64,000 bases of DNA from contig JAGWWX010000001.1 in NCBI GenBank assembly GCA_018970215.1, positions 1 through 64,000 on the forward strand, given 5' to 3'. Origin of the DNA: Acidobacteriota bacterium. GTDB lineage: Bacteria; Actinomycetota; Acidimicrobiia; Acidimicrobiales; RAAP-2. This document shows positions 9,207 through 19,383 of this stretch, piece by piece; position 1 is the stretch's first letter, and the number at the start of each line of letters is the position of its first letter. The notes under the pieces were generated by a model. That model did not search any database and had not been told where the DNA came from. It worked only from the letters and a program-made list of their open reading frames with translations. A program made the translations under genes and the position numbers.

Positions 9207-9910
9207 AGAACGACGAGGTTGTGCGTCATCTTCGCGACGGTGACATCGAGGTTGTCGGCAAGATTGCGGCTTCGTCGAACCAAGCCCTGCTGGTCGACGT
9301 CACTCACGGTGGGACTCGTCTCTCGGCGTGTTATAAAACGGAACTCGGCGAACGACCACTGTGGGACTTCCCTGAAGGTCTGTGGCGCCGTGAAGTAGCC
9401 GCGTGGCGACTTGCGGACGCGATCGGCCTCGATCTCATTCCCGTCACGGTCGAGAGGAACGATGGACCATACGGGCCAGGATCGTTACAACTCTGGGTGG
9501 CGACCGCCACGGACGATCACTACTTCACCGTCCGTGATCGAGAGGAGCTGCAGCCATGGTTCATGGCGCTGGCCGCGTTCGACGTCATCGCCAATAACAC
9601 TGATAGGAAAAGTGGACACGTGCTCTTTGACGGTTCCCGCTGTTGGGGCATTGACCAGGGTCTCTGCTTCGGTGACGACAGTCAACTGCGAACTGTCATC
9701 TGGGACTTTGCGGGAATGCCCCTACCCACGCACGTCATCGAGGCTCTCACCAGGGCGACTGCGGTGTCGAACGATCTCTTTGCCGATCTCCTCACGGTGC
9801 GCGAGATCAACGCGATTCGCCAACGAGCAACCGAACTACTCAGTGACAACAGATTCCCCGTGCCGAACGACGACGGCGAGTGGCCGCCATATCCCTGGCC
9901 ATTGATTTAA
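9203..9910 (+). CDS. SCO1664 family protein (kinase-like fold)
   Basis: ACYKTELGERPLWDFPEGLWRREVAAWRLADAIG...FDVIANNTDRKSGHVLFD; 4-nt overlap with DUF3090 gene. Confidence 0.88.
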   Translation: MKNDEVVRHLRDGDIEVVGKIAASSNQALLVDVTHGGTRLSACYKTELGERPLWDFPEGLWRREVAAWRLADAIGLDLIPVTVERNDGPYGPGSLQLWVATATDDHYFTVRDREELQPWFMALAAFDVIANNTDRKSGHVLFDGSRCWGIDQGLCFGDDSQLRTVIWDFAGMPLPTHVIEALTRATAVSNDLFADLLTVREINAIRQRATELLSDNRFPVPNDDGEWPPYPWPLI

Positions 9911-9913
9911 AGA

Positions 9914-9945
9914 CAATGGCCCCGGGCAATCGCCCGGGGCCATTG
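9914..9945. terminator. Bidirectional intrinsic terminator
   Basis: caatggccccgggc-aatc-gcccggggccattg between convergent SCO1664 gene and etfA. Confidence 0.85.
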
Positions 9946-9957
9946 ACATATGTGTTC

Positions 9958-10914
9958 CTATCGGCTCTTGAGTTTCTCAATGAGGGCCGGGAGAACTTTG
10001 TGTACGTCACCCACGATGCCAAAGTCAGCAATCTGGAAGATTGGTGCGTCGGCATCCTTATTGATGGCCACGATGTTCTTTGAACCCTTCATGCCGACCA
10101 TGTGTTGAGTTGCTCCGGAAATACCGGCAGCGATGTACACGGTGGGCTTGACCGTCTTGCCGGTTTGGCCAACCTGGTGACTGTAGGGAACCCAGCCGGC
10201 GTCCACGATTGCTCGTGAAGCGCCCGCCGCGCCGTTCAGCAACTTCGCGAGCTCCTCGATAAGTGCGTACGCCGACGCCTCGCCGAGGCCGCGGCCACCC
10301 GAGACCACGACGGGTGCTTCTTCGAGCTTCGGGCCAGTGCGCTCTTCCACGTGACTCGCCGAAATTTTGGCCGTGTTGGTCGCACCGAGATCGCCGGTCG
10401 CGATAGACGTCACGGTCGCAGCGCCACCGCCAGCGGGCTCGGCCGCGTACGACTTGGCGCGTACGACCACGATGCCGGGGCCTTCCGACGTAAAACGAGC
10501 CGTCACGACCTGCGTACCACCAAAGACCGGGTGCTCCGTCGAGCCGTCCGCGTTGTATCCCGTCACGTTGGTCAGCACGGGACGATCGAGTTTCGCCGAG
10601 AGACGACCCGCAATGTCACGACCGTCGTAACTCGTAGGAATCAAGACCACGTCGGGCGCACCGACCGAGGCGATTAACGCCTGAATCGCTCCCGCCACGG
10701 GAGCACCGGGCAGTGCTCCCGCGAGATCACCGGCGTCGTACAGCGTGGTGGCGCCGTACTCGCCAGCCTGCGCCGCGAACGATCCGCCGACGCCCCACGT
10801 AATTGCCGACACGGTACCGCCCAAGGAGCGGGCGTGAGTGAGAAGTTCCAATGTGGTCGTGGTGAATGAACCATTCGCCGGCTCGGCCACAACCCAAATG
10901 TTGTTTAGTGACAT
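9958..10914 (-). CDS. etfA: Electron transfer flavoprotein alpha subunit
   Basis: [17 protein letters not shown]..; C-terminal [40 protein letters not shown]. Confidence 0.95.
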   Translation of the reverse strand: MSLNNIWVVAEPANGSFTTTTLELLTHARSLGGTVSAITWGVGGSFAAQAGEYGATTLYDAGDLAGALPGAPVAGAIQALIASVGAPDVVLIPTSYDGRDIAGRLSAKLDRPVLTNVTGYNADGSTEHPVFGGTQVVTARFTSEGPGIVVVRAKSYAAEPAGGGAATVTSIATGDLGATNTAKISASHVEERTGPKLEEAPVVVSGGRGLGEASAYALIEELAKLLNGAAGASRAIVDAGWVPYSHQVGQTGKTVKPTVYIAAGISGATQHMVGMKGSKNIVAINKDADAPIFQIADFGIVGDVHKVLPALIEKLKSR

Positions 10915-10927
10915 AACCACTCTCTCC

Positions 10928-11704
10928 TTACAGAACCTTGATGGATTCGAGGAATCCAACGATCTTGTCGGCACCATCGCCTTCATCGACATGCTTTTCA
11001 CCAGCGTCGCGAGCTTCCGCCGCGACGACCGATGTGATCTGCTGACGGGCACCTGCCGCACCCGTCTCGGCACTCAGACCAAGGTCTGCGGCCGTCAACT
11101 CCTCGAGCGGCTTGCTCTTCGCCGCCATGATGCCCTTGAAGTTTGCGTAGCGAGGCTCCACGACTCCGGCCGTCACGGTGACGACGGCGGGCAGCGGTGA
11201 ACTCACTTCGTCGTACCCACCGTCGGTCTGTCGATCTACTTTGACGGTGGTGCCATCGATGGTGACGGACTTCGCAAAGGTCACGGCGGGAAGGCCCAGG
11301 ATCTCTGCGACTTGCACGGGCGTCGTGCCGGTGTAGCCGTCCGATGACTCGGTGGCGCACAAGATGAGGTCAGGGTTGATGCGACGAATGGCGGCAGCCA
11401 ACACTTTGGCAGTGCCGAGCGCATCCGTGCCACGAAGAGCCTCGTCGGAGACCACTACAGCCTTCGCAGCGCCCATCGCGAGAGCGGTGCGGATGCCGGA
11501 GACATCCGCGGCTGAGCCCATCGACACGATGGTGACCTCTCCCCCGCCCGCCTTTTCGACGAGCTGGAGACCCATTTCGACGCCGTAGGTGTCGGCTTCA
11601 TCCAAGATGAGTTTGCCCGTGCGGTCGAGGTTGTGAGTGGTGGCGTCCAAGGACTGAGGGGCCGCCGGATCGGGAATTTGCTTGACGCAAACGACAATGT
11701 TCAT
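10928..11704 (-). CDS. etfB: Electron transfer flavoprotein beta subunit
   Basis: MNIVVCVKQIPDPAAPQSLDATTHNLDRTGK...DEADTYGVEMGLQL. Confidence 0.95.
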   Translation of the reverse strand: MNIVVCVKQIPDPAAPQSLDATTHNLDRTGKLILDEADTYGVEMGLQLVEKAGGGEVTIVSMGSAADVSGIRTALAMGAAKAVVVSDEALRGTDALGTAKVLAAAIRRINPDLILCATESSDGYTGTTPVQVAEILGLPAVTFAKSVTIDGTTVKVDRQTDGGYDEVSSPLPAVVTVTAGVVEPRYANFKGIMAAKSKPLEELTAADLGLSAETGAAGARQQITSVVAAEARDAGEKHVDEGDGADKIVGFLESIKVL

Positions 11705-11739
11705 GGCTGCCAATCTAGGGCAATCCCTCGCCGCCTGAT

Positions 11740-12444
11740 TCAGGGGTTCGTCGGTGCCTCCGCGCCCAAGGACAGGGCGAGGACGGGGTCGTCGGTGATG
11801 ATGGTATCGACGCCCCAGTCGTACATTCGTTGCAGCGACGAGGCGGAGTTCACCGTCCACACGTTCACGGCTAACCCCCAGCTCTGCACCAGACTGACGT
11901 CACCTTCGTTCAACGTTTTGTAGTGGGGATGAACGGCGTCGAGACCTGCGTCCGCGGCGCGGCGCGAACAGTCGATGGTGGATTCGGTCCAGTTCAAGAG
12001 CCACCCGACAGGCACCGCAGGGTGAATCTTTTTTACCGCGAGACACGTGTCAAGGTCAAACGACGAGACAACGATGTCGTCGAGCCACTTCATCTGAGAT
12101 AAAAGATCCATGACGTGCGTGGCGAGGGCGCCCGACGGGTCGTAGCCGGGGTCTTCGAACCAGTTCTTGATCTCAACGTTGACAGTGATACCGGTGCAGG
12201 CGGTCATGGCGTCGGCCAAGGTGGGAACATGGTGGGGCAGCTCTCCGACGGTCAGGTCGCAGATATTGCCACGACCGGCGATGCCGTAATCGTGATGAAC
12301 GACGAGGGCGCCATCTTTGGTGCGACGCACGTCAAGTTCCACTCCGTGCACCCCGGCCGCTTTGGCCTCGAGGAACGCGGGCACCGTATTTTCGCGCTCG
12401 ACGGTGTGCAGTCCCCGGTGGGCGTAGATCTGGCTCATAGACAA
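11740..12444 (-). CDS. Glycerophosphodiester phosphodiesterase family protein
   Basis: IYAHRGLHTVERENTVPAFLEAKAAGVHGVELDVRRTKDGALVVHHD. Confidence 0.93.
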   Translation of the reverse strand: MSMSQIYAHRGLHTVERENTVPAFLEAKAAGVHGVELDVRRTKDGALVVHHDYGIAGRGNICDLTVGELPHHVPTLADAMTACTGITVNVEIKNWFEDPGYDPSGALATHVMDLLSQMKWLDDIVVSSFDLDTCLAVKKIHPAVPVGWLLNWTESTIDCSRRAADAGLDAVHPHYKTLNEGDVSLVQSWGLAVNVWTVNSASSLQRMYDWGVDTIITDDPVLALSLGAEAPTNP

Positions 12445-12605
12445 AAATCTAGAGGAGGCCAGTATCCCCTGTTATTACGAGGGATTAGCGGGAACTTTTT
12501 TCCAAGTACCCCTTGAAATTGTCATAGGTCATCGGTAGCCTTTTTCCTCCCCCCGCGAGCGTGGAGAGACGTTCGCCGTTGTCGAAAAAGAAATAGAGAA
12601 TCACC

Positions 12606-12905
12606 ATGTCACTCACCTGGAACCGCACCCACGATTGGGACGACGCCAACTGGCGCCTGAACGCCGCGTGCCGAGACACCACGCCCGACCTTTTCTTCCC
12701 CGTCGGCACCACGGGTGCCGCCGTGGACCAGATTGAGTCCGCCAAGCGTCTCTGCGATTCGTGTGACTCCAACAAGCACTGCCTGGAGTTCGCTCTTGCG
12801 ACGAACCAAGAGTCGGGCGTCTGGGGCGGCACCACAGAAGACGAGCGCAAAAAGCTGCGCAAGCAGTGGTTGGCGAATCGTCGCCGCTCGCTGACGTTGC
12901 AGTAG
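12606..12905 (+). CDS. WhiB family transcriptional regulator
   Basis: AACRDTTPDLFFP, LCDSCDSNKHCLEFAL, ESGVWGGTTEDERKKLRK: four Cys plus GVWGG turn. Confidence 0.95.
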   Translation: MSLTWNRTHDWDDANWRLNAACRDTTPDLFFPVGTTGAAVDQIESAKRLCDSCDSNKHCLEFALATNQESGVWGGTTEDERKKLRKQWLANRRRSLTLQ

Positions 12906-12909
12906 CCAA

Positions 12910-14718
12910 CTACCGCGGATACAGGCAGTCGTACAGACTGTCGCGCTGATCGCGGTCGCAGACATACACGCGCAGAGGGTCTGGAATTCGTTGCGGGTAG
13001 CTCACCTCGTTGAGGCGCCACCACGACGTTGAACCGTCCTCCGACGTTCCCGTCGGTCGGCCAAAGGCACTCGCCATCACCGTACGAAATGGTGTGGAGT
13101 CAAAAAATCCGGGGATAGGTGCCGAGAGACGGTTCGGCACAACGACAGCATCCACCCCCCATCGGGCGAAGGACTCGCGAAGTTGGCGGATTTCCGAGAG
13201 TCGAGGGGCGCGTCGGCCGAGAAATCCGTAAAACGACACGTCGTTCAATAAGTCGTATGTCGCGCGATCGTCGGGGGTTGAGTTGTAGAGCGAGGGACCG
13301 AATCCGCCAGACGTTCGAAAACGAAACCCTTCATTCGCTTGTTGGATGAGGAGAATGCCGCTATCCGGCGCAGGGAAGGCGACGATATTCGGTGGACGCG
13401 GATACTGCCGAGCAATATTCGATATCACGTTGTAGCGATGGACGGGCTGCGACACAATCGGAAACACCGAATGACTCGCCACGACCCACGAACCCACGAT
13501 GAGTCCCGCGCCCACGAACGACACCGACCTCCGGCGATTCGGGACCGCCACGGCAGCGGCGGCGAGAATGCTCACGGCGAACCACACCCACACAACGAAT
13601 CGAATGGGCATCATGTTGTGCACTACAGGTGCATGCCACACCACCGACCAGAGATTGACGCCGACGTGATCGCCGAGCGAAAGCCACAGCCCTCCGAGGG
13701 CGAGAGCGACCAGCCACCACGTCATCGCCCACCGTCGTCGGGTCACGACGAGAGCGGCGACACCAATCAAGCCCGCCCAACCGAGATACGTGGGCGACAT
13801 CGAGGATGACGAAGAAACGAAGGTGTACATCGCCGACGTCGACTGCGACACCACCGTTGACAGTGACGTCAAGGACGAACCGGTAATGACACCTCGGGGC
13901 CAGACCCACTCGGCGAGTGGCGCGGGTCCGTAGAGTGCGTAGGCCGCGAGGGGTGCGACCACGACGAAAATGATCGGTGCGGCACCAACTACCAGGTCGC
14001 GCAGCCGCCTGATCGAGTCGCGAACCGGGCCGTGGCGCCACGCCTGCAGCGCCAGTCCCACCGTCACGACCACCAGCACGACGATGAACATGTTGGCGAC
14101 AAGTTCGGAAAACAGAAGCAATTGCACGGCGACCACCACGGCCACGCGACGTCCGTTCTGGGCCGGGGTCCGTTGTTGTGTCACGAAGGTGTCGTAGAGA
14201 TATGACGCGACCAGCGGCGGGGTGACGAGGTAGCCGACGTTCGTCCACCCCCAATTCATCGCGCAGAGCACGAGTGGGTTGAACCCCCACAGCAGTCCGG
14301 CTACGAGGCGACCAGCCGAGCGGGCGACGAGTGGCCGCACCGCAACGTACATCGCCATTGCCGACGCCACGGGCATCAGCAGTAACTGAAGATTGAAAGT
14401 GGCGAGTGGACCAAACAGCAGAGTTAGCGGAACCGAGACCAACGCGAGTCCCACGCTGCAGGGATTCGCCAACAGATTGAGCCCGTGTGGTGAAAAGACG
14501 TAGGACGAATACAAGGGATTCTCAAAGTGGGTGAGGGCGTGGGCGACCCATCCATTCGCCCAAATCAGCAAGCTCGGATCAAGACTCGGATACGTGGTGC
14601 GACGTCCGATGTACGGGAGAACCGACCTCATGAGCAGAAGCGATAGGGAGAAGTAGGCCGCGAAAGCCGCTAACGGTGGCGTCGGGCGCCAACGTTGCGC
14701 GGGGGCACGATCCGTCAC
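12910..14718 (-). CDS. Polytopic membrane protein, possible GT-C type glycosyltransferase
   Basis: 602 aa, many hydrophobic segments, soluble C-terminal domain. Confidence 0.65.
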   Translation of the reverse strand: MTDRAPAQRWRPTPPLAAFAAYFSLSLLLMRSVLPYIGRRTTYPSLDPSLLIWANGWVAHALTHFENPLYSSYVFSPHGLNLLANPCSVGLALVSVPLTLLFGPLATFNLQLLLMPVASAMAMYVAVRPLVARSAGRLVAGLLWGFNPLVLCAMNWGWTNVGYLVTPPLVASYLYDTFVTQQRTPAQNGRRVAVVVAVQLLLFSELVANMFIVVLVVVTVGLALQAWRHGPVRDSIRRLRDLVVGAAPIIFVVVAPLAAYALYGPAPLAEWVWPRGVITGSSLTSLSTVVSQSTSAMYTFVSSSSSMSPTYLGWAGLIGVAALVVTRRRWAMTWWLVALALGGLWLSLGDHVGVNLWSVVWHAPVVHNMMPIRFVVWVWFAVSILAAAAVAVPNRRRSVSFVGAGLIVGSWVVASHSVFPIVSQPVHRYNVISNIARQYPRPPNIVAFPAPDSGILLIQQANEGFRFRTSGGFGPSLYNSTPDDRATYDLLNDVSFYGFLGRRAPRLSEIRQLRESFARWGVDAVVVPNRLSAPIPGFFDSTPFRTVMASAFGRPTGTSEDGSTSWWRLNEVSYPQRIPDPLRVYVCDRDQRDSLYDCLYPR

Positions 14719-14746
14719 GTCGTCAGGCTAACCGAGAGGGTAAAAA

Positions 14747-16198
14747 TCAGGAAGTCTGCGGCACGCGGATCACGACGGAGGTCCCCGTTCCTTCACCCTC
14801 GGGAGCAGACTGCATCACGATGGTGCCCCGCAGTTGGTTGCGCACGAGGTCACGAACAATCGAGAGGCCCAAACTGTGGGGCACTTCGAGTGAAAAGTTC
14901 GCGTCCAGACCACGCCCGTTGTCACGGACTTCGGCCACGTACTGATTTTTTAACGTACGCAGAGTCACGGTGATGACACCTACGTCCGTTGACGTGAAAT
15001 CAAGGAAGGCGTGTTCGGCAGCGTTCATCATGATCTCGGCGAGCACAATGGCTAGTGGCGTGGCGATATCGGTGGGCAGACTGCCGAGATCGCCGTCCAC
15101 AAAAATCTCTACCTCGTGGGGCCCAAACTCCGACTCTTCCACCATGGTCACGAGTGAAGGGATAATTTCAGAAAACTCCACCACATCACCAGGCTCGCGT
15201 GAGAGCACTTCGTGAACGACCGCAATCGAACGGATACGACGCTCGGCTTCAAGAAGTGCAGTCCGGACAACCGACTCTTCACTTCGCCGGGCCTGCAGCT
15301 TCAAGAGGGATGACACTGTCTGCAGATTGTTCTTTACCCGGTGGTGAACTTCACGTATGGCCGCATCCTTACTCGTGATTTGGCGATCGAGTCTCTTCAA
15401 CTCGGACACGTCACGAACAATCACCATGACGCCCGTGACGGCACCGTGAGCAAGTAGCGGGGCGCACAGAAAATCGATCGCGACGTCGCCGCGAGCCACA
15501 TCCTCTCGACGAGGCATGGCGTACTCTTTGGCGCGCTCTAGTTCACGAACGTGAAGACCCATTTCCTTAAGGCTGCGTCCTTCGGTCGTTTTATACAGTC
15601 CAAGGCGGTGGAGAGCGTTCGTCGCATTGGGAGTGGAGAACTCCACCAGTCCCCGCTCGTCAATCAAGATGATGCCGTCGCCCACTCGGGGGAATCCTGG
15701 ACCCGCCACATCGGACTCGCGATACGGGAAGGTGGCATCGCCCACCATCTGGCAGAACCGGTCAAAGATGTCGAGATAGACCGTTTCGTACGCCGAAGCG
15801 GGGCCCCGGAGTGGACCCTGAACCCGCACGAGAGCGGCGATCATCTCGCCATTGAATCCGACGGGAATAATCCAATTGGGAACCTCTTCGTCGACCCCCT
15901 CAAGGTGAGTTTCCCCCTTCACCACTTTCTTCGATTCAAAGGCCGAAGCGATAAGGGGCCAGCGCGAGCTGGTCTGCGTGGTACCGACGAGGTCGTCAAC
16001 GAGCATGGTTGCTCGATTGTTGGGTCGAACTTGGGCGAGAACGACGTAGTCGTGATGTCCGTCGGGCGCAACCAAAAACATGTCAGAGAACGACAAGTCG
16101 GCGAGCAACGACCACGCCGCGACCAGCCGATGGAGGTGCGCCACCGCCTCATCGGCGAGTGAGGTGCGAAGTGACGCAATCTCACTGAGTGTTGCCAT
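14747..16198 (-). CDS. pdtaS: Sensor histidine kinase, PdtaS-like (GAF-PAS-HisKA_2-HATPase)
   Basis: EVHHRVKNNLQTVSSLLKLQARRS (HisKA_2), NGRGLD and SLGLSIVRDLV ATPase boxes. Confidence 0.87.
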   Translation of the reverse strand: MATLSEIASLRTSLADEAVAHLHRLVAAWSLLADLSFSDMFLVAPDGHHDYVVLAQVRPNNRATMLVDDLVGTTQTSSRWPLIASAFESKKVVKGETHLEGVDEEVPNWIIPVGFNGEMIAALVRVQGPLRGPASAYETVYLDIFDRFCQMVGDATFPYRESDVAGPGFPRVGDGIILIDERGLVEFSTPNATNALHRLGLYKTTEGRSLKEMGLHVRELERAKEYAMPRREDVARGDVAIDFLCAPLLAHGAVTGVMVIVRDVSELKRLDRQITSKDAAIREVHHRVKNNLQTVSSLLKLQARRSEESVVRTALLEAERRIRSIAVVHEVLSREPGDVVEFSEIIPSLVTMVEESEFGPHEVEIFVDGDLGSLPTDIATPLAIVLAEIMMNAAEHAFLDFTSTDVGVITVTLRTLKNQYVAEVRDNGRGLDANFSLEVPHSLGLSIVRDLVRNQLRGTIVMQSAPEGEGTGTSVVIRVPQTS

Positions 16199-17076
16199 TA
16201 TTGACCATTCCGTAGAGGTTGCATCTCGCGTTGCCGTCCACGAAACGTGGCGACTTCGTGGACGTTGTGTGCTTCGAGGAGTAGAGCGACGTCGTTCGCT
16301 CGTGCTCCTACTCGCTCCGCGCGGTGGGCGTCGGAGGCCATCGTGAAGGTGGCGCCGGCCGCAATAAATCGTTGCAGGAGACCATCGGCCGGATACTGCT
16401 CGCCAACGGGTTTAAACCAACCCGCCGAAGAACACTCAACGGACACACCGCTCGCAGCCACCGCCGCGGCCATCACGTCCCACCACGGTCGAGGATCATC
16501 CACGATGCGACCGGCCACTTTGATGAGGTCGGGGTGCGCCATGACGTCGACCGCATTGGTCGCCGTGAGCTCTTCGAATGCGAGCGCATAGTCCCGCCAA
16601 CACTCTTCGAGAGCACGTGTATTCCACTCGGCCATCTGCACGGGATTATCCAGGTCATCAAACTGCCACGTTCCCAACCAGTGCACCGAACCAATAAGAA
16701 CATCGAAGGGGTACTGCGCCAGGAGGTCCGAAACGACGTCCATCTGACCTCGGAAATAGTCGACTTCGAGGCCGATCTTCACGGGCAGGCCTTCATCCTT
16801 GGCTCGTTGGGCCAGCGCCACGTACTCCTCAAGTGAGTTCCGGGCGTGCCAATCGAAATAGTTCGCCATGGCCGTACTCGTTGGTTCGTGGGCGTGACGC
16901 ATCCAAAAGTCACCCACCCGGTCACGTACGTCGACGAATCGGTGGGCGTGCTCCGTCAACGCCAACTCCGTGACTCCCGCGTCCTGCGCTACGGCGCAGT
17001 ACTCCGCGATCTGGTCAAGTTGAAACCACACCGACGACTCGTCGTGCGGCCAGAGGTGCAGGTGGTAGTCAATCAC
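16198..17076 (-). CDS. PHP-domain protein, histidinol-phosphatase-like
   Basis: MIDYHLHLWPHDES..ALTEHAHRF..GLEVDYFRG..IGSVHWLG..MAHPDLIK..SDAHRAERVG. Confidence 0.88.
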   Translation of the reverse strand: MIDYHLHLWPHDESSVWFQLDQIAEYCAVAQDAGVTELALTEHAHRFVDVRDRVGDFWMRHAHEPTSTAMANYFDWHARNSLEEYVALAQRAKDEGLPVKIGLEVDYFRGQMDVVSDLLAQYPFDVLIGSVHWLGTWQFDDLDNPVQMAEWNTRALEECWRDYALAFEELTATNAVDVMAHPDLIKVAGRIVDDPRPWWDVMAAAVAASGVSVECSSAGWFKPVGEQYPADGLLQRFIAAGATFTMASDAHRAERVGARANDVALLLEAHNVHEVATFRGRQREMQPLRNGQ

Positions 17077-17097
17077 AGCGCCTCCTTGTTCTTCACC

Positions 17098-18192
17098 CTA
17101 GAACGATTCAGCGTTCACTATGTGCTGACCCAATCGGACCACTCCGTCGAACGTATCGATGAGACCCTCGGCCGTCTCGACCCCAAAAACCGGTGTGGGT
17201 CCTGACGCCAAGGTCATGACAACCGCCATTTCGTCGAGTGCTCGGCGATGCCACTCCTCGGTCACATTGCAGAGAAGATCACGTACGCGAGCGGTGGCGA
17301 CATCATCAAACTGTTGGGCGCGCAGTTCGCGAATCTCTTTTTCCACTGTCTCGCTATGGAGCGATGGCGGTAACAGGCGATTCACTAACCATCCCGCCAC
17401 GCGAAGATCGCGGCGGCGTAACTCTTCATCGAAAAATGATGCTTCGGTGACGGGAATCCGTTCGGACGTTGATACCACCACAAAACGCGTCGAATCACGT
17501 CGCAGAACATCACTCACCTGGCGCGCACGGTCGACGAATCCGTCGTACATCGAATTCAGCAACAAGAAAAACTCCGTGATGTCCGCGAGAAACGCGGCTC
17601 CCAGAATCCGGTCGGCGATGTACATCAAAGGGCGGGCGGCGAGAGTGGTCACACTGGATCGGCTGGGAGCGATGAGCCACTTGAGAAACCGCGACGAGAA
17701 AAAATCAGCCATTCGTGTCGGGGCGTCCAAGAAGTCGAGAGCGTTTCGCGTCGGTGGCGTATCGACCACAATGAGGTCCCATTCGTCGCGTTGCACCAGT
17801 TCGTATAACCGCTCCATGGCGATGTAGTCATGGCTTTGCACGAATCGTCGGGTGATGTTCTGGTAGAGGACATTCCGCAGAATTCGGTCGGCGGTGGAAC
17901 TGTCGGGAGCTTGTCGACGGATAAGTGCATCCCAACTTGCTTGGGGGTCGAGCATGGCCACACTGAGTTCACCGGACGTTGTCGGAACCCGGACTGGTTC
18001 ATTTCCGATACCCGGTATGCCCAATGCGTCGGCTAATCGGCGTGCGGGATCCACGGTCACGACGAGAACTTTGCGGTTCGAGCTGACGGCAATGGCGCTC
18101 GCCAACGCCGCTGCCGACGTGGTCTTGCCAATCCCCCCAGGTCCGCAGGTGATAACGATGGTGGCTTCGTCAAGCGTGTCGGCGAGTTTCAC
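17098..18192 (-). CDS. ArsA/GET3-like ATPase (Rv3680-like)
   Basis: ITCGPGGIGKTTSAAALASAIA, VVTVDPARRLADALG, DLIVVDTPPTRNALDFLDAP. Confidence 0.88.
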   Translation of the reverse strand: MKLADTLDEATIVITCGPGGIGKTTSAAALASAIAVSSNRKVLVVTVDPARRLADALGIPGIGNEPVRVPTTSGELSVAMLDPQASWDALIRRQAPDSSTADRILRNVLYQNITRRFVQSHDYIAMERLYELVQRDEWDLIVVDTPPTRNALDFLDAPTRMADFFSSRFLKWLIAPSRSSVTTLAARPLMYIADRILGAAFLADITEFFLLLNSMYDGFVDRARQVSDVLRRDSTRFVVVSTSERIPVTEASFFDEELRRRDLRVAGWLVNRLLPPSLHSETVEKEIRELRAQQFDDVATARVRDLLCNVTEEWHRRALDEMAVVMTLASGPTPVFGVETAEGLIDTFDGVVRLGQHIVNAESF

Positions 18193-19121
18193 TACAACAC
18201 CTCGTCCGCGAGGGCGTCGGCGATGCGTTGCACCATGGTCGCGGGGTCATCAACTGCCACCACCGGTTGGGTAATCACGGGAAACGCGTGGCCCGTTATC
18301 GACACGAGACGAGCGAACTGCTCCTCGGCTTCACGGCGACGAATGAGTGCGAGCGATGACGCATCACGCACCGCTGCCGTCACGCGAAGCGTCGGATGCG
18401 TACCGGCGGAGACGGCCTGCGCCACCGTGAGGTCATCCCCGATGGCGAGTGGTTCTGGCATGCGATTCATGATCACGCCCGCAACCTTCACCTCCGTGTC
18501 AGCGGCGAGCCGGGCGAGCAGTTGTCCGGTTTCTGTCACGGGCATCTCTTCGGGTGTTGTGACGGCCACGACACCGGTGACGTCGGCCCGATGCAAAATG
18601 TCCACCATCCAGTCGGTCTGACCCCGAATGAGTCCGACGCGAACAAACGAGTTGATGGCTTGAGGAGCCGAAAGGTAGCCAACGACGTGTCCGGTCGCGG
18701 GTGCATCGACAACGACAAGATCGAAGTTGCTTTCGCGAACTTCGTAACACACTTTCCCGATGGTCAAGATCTCTCGCACGCCGGGCGCGGCCGTGGCGAC
18801 AAAGTCCAACGCGGCGGCGAGTGGTCCGAGCTTGGTAACGACGGGAATTCGTAAGTTGATCTTTAAGTACTCACGGAGTGATGCTTCTGTCTCTAACACC
18901 ATGAGGTGGAGATTGGGCTGTACCACTTTGGGCTCAAAGGTGAGGCCGTCAACGCCGAACATGGTGCCGAGATCGCTACGTTGATCGACACCCACCAAGA
19001 GAACACGCCGACCCGTTCGCGCGTAGATCGTGGCGAGTGAGGCCGCAATCGTCGTTTTCCCCACGCCACCCTTACCGGTAACGAAGAGGAGTTTGCGGTC
19101 GCCGAGTGGACGGTACGACAC
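18192..19121 (-). CDS. ArsA/GET3-like ATPase (Rv3679-like)
   Basis: LLFVTGKGGVGKTTIAASLATIYA, FDLVVVDAPATGHVVGYLSAPQ. Confidence 0.88.
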   Translation of the reverse strand: MSYRPLGDRKLLFVTGKGGVGKTTIAASLATIYARTGRRVLLVGVDQRSDLGTMFGVDGLTFEPKVVQPNLHLMVLETEASLREYLKINLRIPVVTKLGPLAAALDFVATAAPGVREILTIGKVCYEVRESNFDLVVVDAPATGHVVGYLSAPQAINSFVRVGLIRGQTDWMVDILHRADVTGVVAVTTPEEMPVTETGQLLARLAADTEVKVAGVIMNRMPEPLAIGDDLTVAQAVSAGTHPTLRVTAAVRDASSLALIRRREAEEQFARLVSITGHAFPVITQPVVAVDDPATMVQRIADALADEVL

Positions 19122-19123
19122 GG

Positions 19124-19354
19124 CTAGGCGCCGAAGCCCACCCGGCGCTCAGCGGATGCGGGACCTATCTCGAGATACGCAATTTTCGAAGCGGGAATCC
19201 CCACGCGCCGGCCCTTGCGATCCGTCAGCCACAGCACGGTTTCTCCGGTGAGAGCAGCCTCGACTTGACCCTCCAACCCACCACGGTCGGTGTCGTCGTC
19301 CATTTCAAGCTCGATTTCCTTCATCGACTGCACGATGCCAATACGAACGTCCAC
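19124..19354 (-). CDS. DUF3107 family protein
   Basis: MDVRIGIVQSMKEIELEMDDD...DRKGRRVGIPASKIAYLEIGP, directly upstream of the ArsA pair. Confidence 0.88.
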   Translation of the reverse strand: MDVRIGIVQSMKEIELEMDDDTDRGGLEGQVEAALTGETVLWLTDRKGRRVGIPASKIAYLEIGPASAERRVGFGA

Positions 19355-19383
19355 GGTGCTCCTTTGGTTAGCCCCTTCATGTT

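Noticed and set aside
12445-12605. Possible riboswitch or sRNA upstream of whiB
   Set aside because: No convincing conserved fold by eye; only short imperfect complementarities
13361-14290. 309-aa minus-strand ORF in another frame within the membrane protein gene
   Set aside because: Arg-rich alternate-frame translation with no recognisable domain, overlapped by a clear TM protein
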